Shown: positions 24,357 through 60,360 of the stretch, in pieces
Layout of the letters: the number at the start of each line of letters is the position of its first letter
Numbering within the stretch: the stretch's first letter is position 1
NCBI RefSeq assembly: GCF_032854445.1
Contig: NC_088302.1
Location: forward strand, 20,393,338-20,457,337
Origin: Liolophura sinensis
Lineage: Eukaryota; Mollusca; Polyplacophora; Chitonida; Chitonidae
Direction: 5' to 3'
Length of the DNA: 64,000 nt
Program-made: the position numbers and the translations under genes
Notes under the pieces: model-generated
What the model saw: the letters and a program-made list of their open reading frames with translations, nothing else
Told to the model about the DNA's origin: nothing
Database searches by the model: none

Positions 24357-26030
24357 TCCATATATTACCTGGTGTGTATTCACAGTTGTCTGATTACTCG
24401 TCAACCTCGTCCACATATCACCTGGTGTGTATTCACAGTTGTCTGATTACTCGTCAACCTCGTCCACATATCACCTGGTGTGTATTCTCAGTTATCTGAC
24501 TCCTTGTCCACATATTACCTTGTGGGTATTTTCAGTTATCTGACTCCTTGTCAACAAATTACCTGGTGTGTTATCTCAGTTGTTTGATTACTCGTCTACA
24601 TATTACCTGATGTGTATTCCCAGTTGTCTGTTTACTTGTCCACATATGATGTGTATTCCCAGTTATCTGATTCCTTGTCAACAAATTACCTGCTGTGTAT
24701 TCTCAGTTATCTGACCCCTTGTCCACATATTACCTGGTGTGTATTCTCAGTTATCTGATTCCTTGTCAACAAATTACCTGCTGTGTATTCTCAGTTATCT
24801 GATTCCTTGTCAACAAATTACCTGGTGTGTTATCTCAGTTGTTTGATTACTCGTCCACATATCACCTGGTGTGTATTCTCAGTTATCTGATTACTCGTCA
24901 ACCTCGTCCACATATCACCTGGTGTGTATTCTCAGTTATCTGACTCCTTGTCCACATATTACCTGGTGTGTATTCTCAGTTATCTGATTCCTTGTCAACA
25001 AATTACCTGGTGTGTATTCTCAGTTGTTTGATTGCACGTTCACACATTACCTGATGTGTATTCTCAGTTATCTGACTCCTTGTCCACATATTACCTGGTG
25101 TGTATTCTCAGTTATCTGATTCCTTGTCAACAAATTACCTGGTGTGTATTCTCAGTTGTTTGATTGCACGTTCACACATTACCTGATGTGTATTCTCAGT
25201 TATCTGACTCCTTGTCAACAAATTACCTGGTGTGTATTCTCAGTTGTTTGATTGCACGTTCACACATTACCTGATGTGTATTCTCAGTTGTTTGACTTCT
25301 CGTCCACATATTACCTGATGTATATTCCCAGTTATCTGTTCACTTGCCCACATATTACCTGATGTATATTCCCAGTTGTCTGTTTACTTGCCCACATATT
25401 ACCTGATGTATATTCCCAGTTGTCTGTTTACTTGCCCACATATTACCTGATGTATATTCCCAGTTGTCTGTTTACTTGCCCACATATTACCTGATGTATA
25501 TTCCCAGTTATCTGTTCACTTGCCCACATATTACCTGATGTATATTCCCAGTTGTCTGTTTACTTGCCCCATATTACCTGATGTATATTCCCAGTTATCT
25601 GTTCACTTGCCCACATATTACCTGATGTATATTCCCAGTTATCTGTTCACTTGCCCACATATTACCTGATGTATATTCCCAGTTGTCTGTTTACTTGCCC
25701 ACATATTACCTGATGTATATTCCCAGTTGTCTGTTTACTTGCCCACATATTACCTGATGTATATTCCCAGTTGTCTGTTCACTTGCCCACATATTACCTG
25801 ATGTATATTCCCAGTTGTCTGTTTACTTGCCCACATATTACCTGATGTATATTCCCAGTTGTCTGTTTACTTGCCCACATATTACCTGATGTATATTCCC
25901 AGTTGTCTGATTACTTATTACCTCTGTCCAGATATTACCTGGTAAACGTATAACCTGATGTATGACCCTGCAATGTTAATGAGTTTCCTGGACCTCTGTC
26001 CAGATATTACCTGATGTGTATTTCCCCAGG
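24357..26030 (+). repeat. 44-bp minisatellite, about 37 copies
   Basis: Unit is roughly CACATATTACCTGATGTATA followed by TTCCCAGTTGTCTGTTTACTTGCC in pieces. The left two thirds mix several variants (GGTGTGTATTCTCAG with TATCTGATTCC or TGTTTGATTGC). The right third, from about 25310, is much more uniform. Higher-order blocks of alternating unit types are visible between 24950 and 25300. It is not a CRISPR: there are no unique spacers. Confidence 0.9.
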
Positions 26031-26318
26031 TAAAGTGGGTTTCTGCGACACTCACATGTAACACACATGTACATTACAGGCCATCTGTGGTAGACTATAA
26101 TGTATACAGGCATACATGTATACTATACGTGTGTTAAGAAAGCCGGTGTATATTCATACGTGACAATCAAACCGACCTACATCTACAATCTTGTGCTCAT
26201 GGTCCATAAAGCGCATGCGCCGCTCTCTACGCCCACCTAACATCACTGAATCAAGGTGCAAATCATACACGTCGGTCAATGCTTGGCCTTTGGAGCCCAT
26301 GCCACGAATTACTACTGG

Positions 26319-26321
<3 letters not shown>

Positions 26322-26369
<48 letters not shown>
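26322..26369. repeat. (TA)n microsatellite
   Basis: Uninterrupted TA dinucleotides for about 48 bases, ending directly at the left end of the inverted-repeat element. Confidence 0.95.
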
Positions 26370-26372
<3 letters not shown>

Positions 26373-26902
26373 GCAGCGAAATTTGGCGCGAACGAAACCG
26401 TCGGTCGCGCAACGGTTACGTGCGGTTCAATTTGGCTAACCGGAAAATCGGTTAGGCCAACTGTCCAATGAGAACGTTCTTAGAGTCAGTGTGCATTAGG
26501 TAACTACAGATAAACTGGACTGAACAGCTTTCATAATCACAACGCGGCCAGTATGGCAACGCGTCTAAAAATAGAAACATCGATTTCAGCCACAGCCAGC
26601 TGCCTGTGCTGGTCACATGGAAATGTAATCATTCATATATGCTTTACAGGCTTTGAGATAATACTCAAATTATTTATTTTGACTTATCTTTTCACGATCA
26701 CGCAAGTAAATAAAACAAGGTTACCTTTTCATGTACATGTAGTTTAACTGCTACTCGAGCCCAAATTAGTCGAGTCTACCGTACAGATTGATGGAACCCT
26801 TACGGGACCTCACCGGCTGCGTTCTGATTTAGAGCACAGGCCTGTGACGCATAGGCCTGTGACGTCAAGGTCTCTCCCGGCCCTGTAGCGAGTATATATA
26901 TA

Positions 26903-26947
<45 letters not shown>

Positions 26948-27429
26948 TATGGTAAGACTCACACCACGTGCGTTGGAAACTGCGTTAATTATCAGTAATC
27001 AGGGATACCAAACTCGCTCCCCAATACCGTAATGACACTTACTGGAAGTACTTAATGTTGGACTGGGCATATTGCAAACATGTAAGCCTGTATAACGGAA
27101 TTTCACATAAAAATGTGCCACAGGAGTCAAGTACCAACCAGGCAACACACAACGTTGAAACACCGTGTGAGTGTAAAATTTCTCTTTCTTTTGTTCGCCA
27201 ACCTTACGGTATGAGCTGCTAGATATAGAAAAGAAAAACAAACATAACATTGAGCTGAATACTTTTATTAATGATCCATAATGATGCCTGAAACATAAAC
27301 CACGTAAACAATTAGCGTAACCGATCGGGTTGATAAACATACGTGGCGTAACCGAATGATCGGTTAGGCAAGGCGGAAAAGACGTAACCGATTTCTGGGT
27401 TTCGCCGGCAGGCCAAATTTCGCTGCCTG
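26370..27429. mobile_element. non-autonomous DNA transposon candidate with long terminal inverted repeats
   Basis: The left end CAGGCAGCGAAATTTGGC (26370-26387) is perfectly complementary to GCCAAATTTCGCTGCCTG (27412-27429). Weaker complementarity extends roughly another 70-80 bases, with recurring AACCG/CGGTT motifs on both sides (for example ATCGGTTAGGC). There is an internal (AT)n at about 26893-26944. A 166-codon frame inside on the minus strand shows no transposase motif. I could not define a target-site duplication, partly because the left flank is TA repeats. Confidence 0.65.
26893..26944. repeat. (AT)n microsatellite inside the inverted-repeat element
   Basis: TA dinucleotides broken by one CTG near 26902, giving a locally self-complementary stretch. 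Confidence 0.9.
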
Positions 27430-28600
27430 GTACAGCATTGTCAGGAAAGTGAGAACAAAGATGTCGTACATGTACGATAATCGCACATATATAGGACACT
27501 GGTGAGTTAATAGTGACATAAAAAAAACATCATAAGACAAATATACTATAAAAAATGACGTACGTTGCTTTGTGCAACTACGTTGCACAGAAGCGCCAAT
27601 CTACCTCAATGAAACCACGCCCAATGTCCACAAATCCACTGCGACAAAATTGTTTCTGCAATGCGCATTACAATATTTGTTGCTATGCTTCACGGGAATG
27701 CCCTCTTTATTCCATCAGCATAGTGCTGGCTTCTTTCCGAGCTTGTGCGCCCCTATGACAGCGTGATCGACAACTACGTCAAACCGTTTATACAGGTTCA
27801 TATCGTTATGAAATAGCTTCATATTCAACTGAAATTCCATTGCACTTTCTGGTTTCTGTAGTAATCGAGTAAAGAAAGACCTCCACGACGTCATCGCAAT
27901 AAAAGTCAAACCGTCTACTTACTCATACATGTATGTCCAAGTTAAATGAATTGGTTTAACTTTCCTTTTTTAACAGGGCGATGTCATTTAAGAACTTAAA
28001 GCTAGGAAACTATTGAAGGTAGCCTAAAATGGTGAAGTTTTGAGAGTAAAAAATCGCTCTTCGCCAGGTACCTTACTCACCTGTTGACTTGGAGCCGCAG
28101 CCGAAACATTTCAGACCCGCAAAAACAACTGAACTTATAGTTCAGCTCCACATATTCTCATTTGCCGACGCGCACGACCGCTGACTACATGCACCCGACT
28201 TCATTTATTTCCGGAGTAAATACATATCCTAGACTGTTTGACGGGCATGTATGACTGGAGCCTACCTGTATGAGGATAAAGAATATATTCATTTATTCAC
28301 TTTGGTGAAGTTAACTGAAAGGTGAAATTGACGAGATTAATACTATTTTACGATGCATGTGTGATTAGAGCATATCTATTTGACGACATTATTTTTTTTT
28401 GCAATCTCTATAGCATTGTAGGTCTATGAAGTTTAACTGACAGAATTCAAGTTGCTGGTTTTGTTCGCACCGACGTGTAAAATTTGCACCCTGATTGTTT
28501 ATTGAATTCATTGTTGATGGTATGACCTCATTATAACATATTCTCATATTTAGCAAATGATGCATGTTTCTATAATTTGCTGTCCATGAAAAAATGATTT
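27430..28600 (+). promoter_or_regulatory. upstream region of the TRIM-macro-Deltex gene
   Basis: About 1.2 kb without coding potential. An acceptor (TGATTTCAG, ending 28603) sits 12 bases before the ATG at 28616, so a non-coding first exon probably lies somewhere upstream. I cannot place the transcription start. Confidence 0.4.
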
Positions 28601-28615
28601 CAGATAAAATCTAAA

Positions 28616-52498
<23,883 letters not shown>

Positions 52499-53248
52499 CG
52501 TCATGTGGATAAAGAAACTTGTCTGAATATCGCCTTGAATAACACAGTGTAGATTCCTTGTAACATACGACATGGCATCAACGTGAATGCCGCGTTACAT
52601 AACGTTGCTGAATACAGTGTAGTGAAGAAGAGAATAACAATATGAATACAGTGTAACTACTATACAGGACAAAAAGAGGAATGCCGTATCACATCACTAG
52701 AAGACAAAGGCACCATTTTAGAAATTTTGCTCCATAGCTTTCGGATGAAGAAGCACAAAATCAACTTAAATATGATACTACATATGTACCTTACGGGAAG
52801 GAATTGGGTGGAAAAGTTCGAACAGAATTGAATATAACGTACATCGCCTTTAGGAAGAGTTAGAATACTGTTTAATGCCATCTACATGTACATAGCCGTC
52901 ACACATACCTAGCTGAAATGATTCAAGACTATGTATTGTATTATAGAACTAAATAGATCATATTATATTACCAGTTTAATGTATATTATATGCACAGCTA
53001 AACTTGACCCGCTAGCAAATCCTTGCATTCAAGGCGAATGAATATTTGCAGGAGTGTAAAAGGACACAGGTTTTGTTTAAAGCAAACGCACGATGTGTCG
53101 AGTACATTTGCCGCTTATTGTGTGTATGAGTTCTTGATAGTTCCTGTAAAATGATTTAAACGGTATAAAGTAATTGTCAAGGTGTAAATTGTTTTTTGTT
53201 TTTTTTTGTCGTTAGGGTATTGACGTTATTTTCGAATTAATTATGTCT

Positions 53249-53254
53249 AATAAA
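53249..53254 (+). terminator. candidate polyadenylation signal of the fusion gene
   Basis: AATAAA (CTAATAAATGC) 750 bases after the stop; the first canonical signal I noticed downstream of exon 12. Confidence 0.4.
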
Positions 53255-56049
53255 TGCAGAGCCTATTCTGTTCTACACTGATAAGCGTGCTGTATCTTGG
53301 ATACAATACAATTGCGTACCTAAGTCATGGACAAAACAGCAAATTCCTGAAATCAGTGCTAATTGAACATAAACCATGGATGAACCGATCTTTAAATTGT
53401 TATTTAAGTGCAGCACACATCTACACACAAAAACACTTGTGCTGTATGAACACAAACTCGTGTTCTTTCCAATGAATGACTTGTGTCCTTTATGAACAAC
53501 AGTTACTTGTGATGAATTAACACATGGTCTTGTTTCTCTCTTTTTTTGTTACACAAACTTATGTACTACACATTTATTTAACACATATCTGTGTTGGGGT
53601 AACAAATTTTTGTGTTGAATAAAACAACAGAAGTTGTTGTGTTAGATTGCAACACAAGTGTTTTTTGTGTGTATTATTTGGAACTTAATTAAGTCTGTAT
53701 ATGTACTTTAAAGATAAAACTTACCTTAATAGGTAACGCAATAGGTAATGTGTGTATATGAAGCTCGTAAATCCAGACTTGTAAGTATTCAGTGTTACCC
53801 AGAACCGTTAACAAAGTATATTTATTCTGCAGTAAAATGAATACTTGTCTTAATGTATGATCCAATAACCATGTTAATTAACTATGAATTAAATTTTGCC
53901 TTAATGAATTCTGTATGAAAAGATTTTTAGTTGTTTGGATCAGATGATAACCTGATTATAGACCAATGGAAATTACAGCTACATATAGCTCTGTGGCTAA
54001 TACATGTCGTGTGTTTCCTTAATTGAAGACAGCCTTATGAATAATATTAGTCGCTAATTATATATGAATTGAAATGCTGGTTATTGCCTGAAATGGTTTG
54101 TTAATGAAAGCCACTTTTTTCGTCAAATCTGACGAATGTGGAGTCCAGCAAGAACTACTGCGACGAGGCTTTCCGATGATCTTCAGTTAATTTCTGCACT
54201 AAACGAAGGCTAACTGTCTTACTTGACACATCGCTCCTGTGTAGGCCCCTTTACGTAAGGTCGGAGGTTTAATCCCGCGCATGGTCATACTAAAGATACT
54301 GAATATGTCGTGTCCCTTGACTAAGCCCTACATATAAAAGGAAAGAGTACAATTACTTGTATCAGTATACTAAGACTGCTTTTTGCACTGCAATAGAACG
54401 TCTGAGTTTTTCTGTGGATGAGATTGCAGTTCGAATCCATCTCCCGCTGACTCCGATACGGGCTAACATTTTAACGGGTTGCAATGTCCGATATACCAGG
54501 TAAAGTGCGATGATTTGCGATTCAAAGATTCTACACTCCCAATCGCCAGAGTTTCGGTCCAGTTGTACTTGATTTTCATTGATAGCAGGGCTTGCTAATT
54601 TCAAAACTTATACACCAGTACTGTTAACAACTTGTTATATTAAGTGTTGTGTTAATTGTGGAACCCTATCAATATGTATCCGATTAATTAAGCACGTCAG
54701 AGACATTACCATGTAAACTAATCCTCTGTAAAGTGGTTTAATAAATCCAAAATATACAAAGTTTTATAGCTTGTTGTTTGTCTTTAAGATATATCAGCTC
54801 TTTATTTAGTAAATTTTGTTTATTTATTTACTTATTTATTTGTTTGTTTGTTTGTTTATGTGTTTGTTATTTAACGCCATATTCAAGAATTTTTAACTTC
54901 TACAATGACGGTCAGTTTATGGATCCCAGCGTAAACCATCGACCTTAGGATGAACTTTCACTTTCAGGCATTCACACCAAAGTGGTGGATAAAAGTGTTA
55001 AAAGCCTGCCATATTGGTTGCACGGGGGTTTTCAACAGCTTATTATAACGATGTCCTCACTAACAGAGTGACCCGCACTCATATCCGATCTACCCCTGAC
55101 CAATGAGGTCGCAGGCTCGAATCCAGTTCTGAATAAGTATATTCTTGGCTTTCTATCTTCAGGTGACACGCTAGCTGACGGATCAGCAAATTGTCCTCTT
55201 CTAATGGTACACCCAATAAAATACATGTCAAGAATTCAACCATGCGGTTGGTACAGGTGTCACTATTAGCCTACAGACACCAACGATGTCTAATAACAGT
55301 CACTGATTGTATAGGCTCTGTCTGGTTCAGATAGTTAAAAATCTTGGCTTGCCACGGCTGTCAAAGCCTAGACAACTAAAGTCACGTTTTGGAATTCAGC
55401 ACTTGTTGCTTTGGTTGCGGCTTTAAGTCAGGATAGCGATCAGGTAAATCACGAAGGACGCTTTTGGTATGTTTTTGGGGCTTTTTTATAGACAGGTTTA
55501 TTAACAGGCAATGAGAATGCAACTTGATAAGCAATAATGGCGGGGTAAGCTTGACCCAATATGAGAATTTGGACAAGCGTCTGGACAAAGAAGAAAACCA
55601 AAGAAGAGGGTCACAAATGACCTTGGAGGTGATCTCATCCACTGCACAAATGAGAATTTTAAATACTTCATATTGAAATCTCTATTTTGTTTCAGATCTG
55701 CAAATGTCTTTATGTGGCCTCGGCTTATTAACGTCCTACAACCTCTGAGGCCAATATGACACCATATTATAGGCTTACCCCGGTGAGAAAATCACATGCA
55801 ACAAGGGTGCAGCCTTATTCGCCCATGGTAATCGGACAATCATATGTTTGTTTTCTTAGGGTTTAACGCACGCTGTTATAGGAGCATTGATTCGGTCATA
55901 CTAAGTTTAAAGTGCTGACTCACTGTAACACCACACCGATGGCACCTGACAACACGCTACCATCCAGTCTAGGTGTTACCAACCAATTGACAACCACTAG
56001 TAGCCTACGCCAAAGGAGATTCCAACTAAACATTCTGAGGTCTAACGAG
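53255..56049. other. intergenic, repeat-rich
   Basis: 53400-53660 is rich in ACACAA/TTGTGT words in both orientations. 54230-54340 and 55040-55260 contain degenerate tRNA-like segments (GGTCGGAGGTTTAATCCCGC; GGTCGCAGGCTCGAATCCAG). 54830-54990 holds a diverged element beginning with TTTG repeats. No gene is supported. Confidence 0.5.
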
Positions 56050-56429
56050 GTCTAAGTACCGGCATTTCGTAATCTCTAATTACCCTTATGGTTCGATAGT
56101 TGATGTCATATAATATAAACGTAATATATATGTTGTTACCTGGAGCTCATAGCACACTATTCAAGCATGTATAGCATATTCATTGTAATTCTATACACAA
56201 AGCATCATATATTATAAAGTCTACATTGAAATAAGCCTATACACAACGCGAAAAAATGTCGGCGAGATATATAAATTTAATGGAATACTCAAGACGGGAT
56301 CACGAATGCTCAAGTATAACGTCGCTACAGGAAGCCTCCTTTTGATTCACAACAAGAAAAACAACAAATAAGACAAAAAGCACACATTTTGGCAGAATGT
56401 ACACCTTTATTGAAGCAAATGGTGACTTT

Positions 56430-56582
56430 CTTCTCCGGTCGTACGTGGGAAGGTCTGTCCTCATTCTGCGAATTGTTGTGGATTTGTCCCACTGTAATGC
56501 TGACCTCGTCGAGGAAGCGAAGTATTTGTGAGTACGGTGTAAAATATCATTCAGATAAAGAAATACATAAATAAATAAATCC
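56430..56582 (+). repeat. SINE copy paralogous to 46862-47016
   Basis: CCGGTCGTACGTGGGAAGGT, CCCACTGTAATGCTGACC and GAGTACGGTGTAAAATATC. Same position in the duplicated segment, so inherited rather than a new insertion. Confidence 0.8.
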
Positions 56583-57100
56583 AGTCTTTTTTAAAAAGGA
56601 CCTGGTGTGGTAAGGCGGAGAATCGACCCCAGAGAGGTGGGATAGTGTACTATAGTGCAGGATGTCCAAATTTCAAAATCTCAGTACAGTTCTGTGAATT
56701 TTTTTTTGTGTGAGAAAAGGTATAGGCTGTCTTGCATTAAGTGTTGTCATGAATCAGAATGGAAAATCGTTAAGTTATGATATTGCGTAACATGTGGCAG
56801 CTATGGCGAAATCTTACGTGAATTTAGATATGAATTTTATGGATTGGTACATAACTGCGGGCTCAATAATATTTCAGAAAGTTACATTTGTCATGCAGTG
56901 ATTTTCCCCCCACTGTACAGTGCCAGATGCAAAAAACAAAGATATTTCAGTGCGACTTGAGGATTTTATGACCTATACATGTTTATAAATCGCATCCTTG
57001 CCATATAACAGGGAAAGAAAAGCAGAACAGAACTGAAATGGGAGTAGTTTCACCAGTGTGTCAGTAGCTGTCGCTCACCGCCATAATCAGTTTCGCTTCT

Positions 57101-57241
57101 GGTCTCACAGCAACCTGCGGATGGTCGTGGGTTTCCCCTGGGCTCTGCCCGGTTTCGTCCCACCATAATGCTGGCCGCCGTCGTATAAGTGAAATATTCT
57201 TGAACACGGCGTAAAACACCAATCAGATAAATAAATCAATA
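57101..57241 (+). mobile_element. SINE inserted after the duplication, with 12-bp target-site duplication
   Basis: A 5'-truncated SINE (CAGCAACCTGCGGATGGTCG ... GGCGTAAAACACCAATCAG, AATAAATCAAT tail). It is flanked by AGTTTCGCTTCT at 57089-57100 and again at 57242-57253. The paralogous site at 47801-47812 has a single AGTTTCGCTTCT and no SINE. Confidence 0.92.
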
Positions 57242-57668
57242 AGTTTCGCTTCTTGAGGTGCACAGTTTCTTGCAATGGGGCCGATTCTTGCCTTACCGAA
57301 CCAGGTCCTTTGTAAGCCTGAAATTAACGGTAGCCCTCCATTAAACTAGCGAATGGGGAAGTTCAACTGTGAATTGCTATCTGGTGTCGCTTATTTTATG
57401 ACAAATCTATTTGTTTTACTTTTGCTCCGTGTAAGGAGATAAATGTTTCTAAATTACAATGTATAAGATATACCTAGGTTAAAAATTATTTGTCACAATT
57501 GTTTTTGTCAGTTTTAGAATGAGGATCGTCCCGAACATTAGAATAGATTTTGTCGTTTAGACACTGGATAAATATTTGATAAATTTACCATGAGGATTCA
57601 GTTAATAAGGTGTTAGGTTAATGGGCCTCAACAAAATTATATCTCAAACTGTTGTCCTAGTTTTCTAG

Positions 57669-57912
57669 GTGTATTTGGCATTACAGCCCATGATGCTTGC
57701 AATGCGGCCACAAATTTTGCAGAGATTGCATCGAAGAGTATTTCAGGAAGTGTGCAATGCTTTGTCCTGTGTGTAAAGCAGTTTGTGGGAAAGTATCCGG
57801 TAACCAACCTTACGGAACGATGGAGGTGGAGGAGACGTATAAATCCTGCGCTGGATATTATAGTCACAAGTCTCTAATCATACACTATAACTTCCCGGAC
57901 GGAATTCAACAG
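57669..57912 (+). pseudogene. copy B of exon 10 (Deltex RING fragment)
   Basis: After an acceptor (TTTCTAG) the first ~30 nt match exon 10, then a deletion joins directly to the Deltex RING. From 57697 one frame reads QCGHKFCRDCIEEYFRKCAM ... GNQPYGTMEVEE ... NFPDGIQQ and a GTAAGT donor. Confidence 0.85.
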
Positions 57913-58065
57913 GTAAGTGGAAGAGTTTTCTGCCTGCTGTTTGTAGTGAAAACGGTTCATACATCTCTATGGTAACGCCCAACGAAACATGAATTGATCA
58001 ACTGTTACAGTAATGTCTGTGCGGACGGTAATTCTGTATACGCAGATCTGTTTATTTTGGTTCAG

Positions 58066-58200
58066 CATGACTACAAAGATACTTTATTTGGATATCATGT
58101 ATTCGACCGTGCTAAAACTCTTGAATTTCTGCCAGATGGACTTCTTGCCATATATGAATTAACCCTAGCTCCCTACGTCAATGCGAAATTATGCCGGTGA
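58066..58200 (+). CDS. possible alternative terminal exon of unknown kind
   Basis: After a pyrimidine-rich acceptor (TTTATTTTGGTTCAG), 44 codons and TGA: HDYKDTLFGYHVFDRAKTLE, FLPDGLLAIYELTLAPYVNA, KLCR. It is in phase 0 with the donor of the exon 10 copy at 57912 (...GIQQ|). The paralogous sequence in copy A (near 49000) is broken. I do not recognise the peptide. It could be a fossil exon or a live alternative 3' end. Confidence 0.4.
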   Translation, partial: HDYKDTLFGYHVFDRAKTLEFLPDGLLAIYELTLAPYVNAKLCR

Positions 58201-58665
58201 TTTCTGGGAAACACCCTTAAGGGGAGGTGCCAACTTTGTTTGAAATCTGGTTTGTATAACGTGCGCGGTTTTCGAGAGCTGCTTAAATTTGGTTGTTAAC
58301 ATGCCAAATTTAAATGTCAGAAAGATGTAACTGTAATATCTCTCTCCAGCAGGCACTTGGAAAGCTGATGACGGGTACCATAGCGACGAGACGTGAAACC
58401 GGCTTTATCAACAATGCCTTACTATAACCAATCGATGGCGTAATTAGGTTTTGGTTATTTTGTACAGCTTAAAAAAAAACACCAGGAAATAACGTTACAA
58501 CCAAATGAGTCATTAAGTGTTATTACCATCAATGGTAAAACAAATGTAGTGAGGGGCAGGTATTGTTTATACTGTTGAAACTGACACAATGAAGGCAGGA
58601 GCAACGAATTGGTTTGATTTGCTGGCACGACATAACGAATTTTACAGATTCTGCTCTTGTTGTAG

Positions 58666-58880
58666 GAAGGTAACCGCTATCCAAGCAATTTCGTGGAGCG
58701 CGCAGAACTGCGCATTTATCGAAGACACCAGAAGGCCGACGGATTCTCACGCTCTTGAAGCAAGCCTTTGAACGACGGCTTTTGTTCATAACCGGCCGAT
58801 CTGAGACGACAGGAAGGGATGATGTAGTCACCTCGCATGGCGTACAAAACCTCCATGGATGGTAGCCCCGAAAGGTCAGT
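58666..58880 (+). pseudogene. copy B of exon 11 (DTC core), frameshifted
   Basis: Acceptor TTGTTGTAG and donor region GTCAGTGG kept. It opens EGNRYPSNF, then loses frame relative to exon 11 and meets a TGA in the LLKQAF region. Confidence 0.85.
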
Positions 58881-59674
58881 GGAGCGTGTATATTTGTCAT
58901 CTTTACTTGAAGCAATAGAAAGCTAAAACATAAGGTTTGGTTCATTGTACGAATAATTGAGAATTATGCCCAAAATACTCCCATTTTTGTTTTAAGACTT
59001 TCCGAAGGGATTTAAATGGATTTAGAATATTTCAACCACATAGTTGGCGTTACAATTAAATATCAGCTATGTAGTTTTCCTTACTCTAAAAACAGCTTTT
59101 AGTGTTTAAATAGCTCTTTTTAGTCATGCGGCATGTTACTTAAATAATGTTCACAAAAAAATCACCTTCTGACGAAGATAGAGAAAAAACGTGATACGAT
59201 GTTATATGACCTTGCCACTATGGTCAGTAAAGGCCACCGAGGAATTCAAACATTTGAATGCATTTAATGTCATTAAACTTCCAAACAAAGGAGTAAAAGT
59301 AAACTTTGGCATGGTTTACACGATTGGCAGTCTATCTGTTGGTGCTTACTTCATTTTAGAGCTGTCTTTTCTTTTAACCTGGCGTTTGGCTTTCACCAGA
59401 AATGTCTTTCACCTCAGCGCCGTAGAACTGCATGACAACTTTTAACTTAAAACGTCGCCATCGGGTCAATCAACTGTACATGGCACCAAATGGAATTACT
59501 GTACCTTACGCTAAATGATTTATGTTTATAATGTACGACAAGGCCTTTTATTGGTTGTTTACGTTCTGGGCTTAGGTGCTTTACTCTTTGGTGGCTGTCT
59601 CTTGGATGTCACAGAGACGATTATCTGCATAAACGGCGAAGCACACTATTGCAAGGCTTAGGGCATGATTTAAA

Positions 59675-59785
59675 GATATCTTGAATTCATTCCAGATATC
59701 TTGAATTCATTCCAGATATCTTGAATTTATTCCAGATACTAGTATCTTGATTTCATTCCAGATATCTTAAATTCATTCTAGATAT
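59675..59785 (+). repeat. 20-bp tandem repeat, about 5 copies
   Basis: Unit GATATCTTGAATTCATTCCA with small changes (one copy carries an ACTAGT insertion). Confidence 0.85.
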
Positions 59786-60360
59786 GGCGAATATATCATT
59801 TTAATACATCCAAAATAAATTTCGTGTGGAACATATCACAAAAAAATTTCAGATATGTAACAAAGATTTTCAGGTATGTCGAAACGAATTCTATATATCT
59901 TAAACAGACGTTAATTTGACACATCTGGGATTCTTTTTGTGATTGGTGCCCTACATTTGTCTCGTTATTTATGCGAACAAAATATTCGCTCCCCAATTAT
60001 ATCACCACGTGAAATCTCGGGATAAATCGCGTTGTTTTCAAATAATTCAAATGCGTAACTACGAATCCAGCTATCTTTTCCGCGGCAGAATGAATTTTAA
60101 ATTACCACAACTGTGGTTTGGATAGTGCGTAAACACTGCTGTCATACATGTATGTTATACAAGTTAAACTCTACATGTTATATCACATACATACGTTGGT
60201 GTATAATACATTATATTTAAGCTTTTAGGTATGGGTACCTGGACCCCACGTATCAGGAACGCGTGCGTAAAGAGCTGAAAGCCAAAGCTATAACCAAATC
60301 TAGCACTTTATTATTGATTATTTTGATTTTTAACGTCATAAATACAGATTGAATACCAAC

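Larger units (their letters stand above)
56050..60360 (+). pseudogene. segmental duplication, copy B: decayed 3' end of the TRIM-macro-Deltex gene
   Basis: Collinear with 46440-52500. Exon 10 copy (57669-57912) has lost about 450 nt, so the macro 3 end and RING-like cluster are gone and the Deltex RING is out of frame with the exon start. Exon 11 copy (58666-58880) has a 4-nt loss (frameshift), and the WNDVHHKT region has lost the His pair. Exon 12 copy begins at about 60228 and is still open (YGYLDPTYQERVRKELKAKA), with a longer tail. No macro or TRIM exons are present. Confidence 0.85.

Noticed and set aside
24357-26030. Possible CRISPR array
   Set aside because: Units are tandem and contiguous without unique spacers, and the DNA is eukaryotic.
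26999-27499. 166-codon minus-strand frame inside the inverted-repeat element
   Set aside because: Tested as a transposase: no catalytic or zinc-finger motif and low-complexity composition. It also extends past the element's end.
59191-59445. 84-codon plus-strand frame between exon 11 and 12 copies
   Set aside because: No splice context, no domain, and no match in the paralogous intron that I could see.
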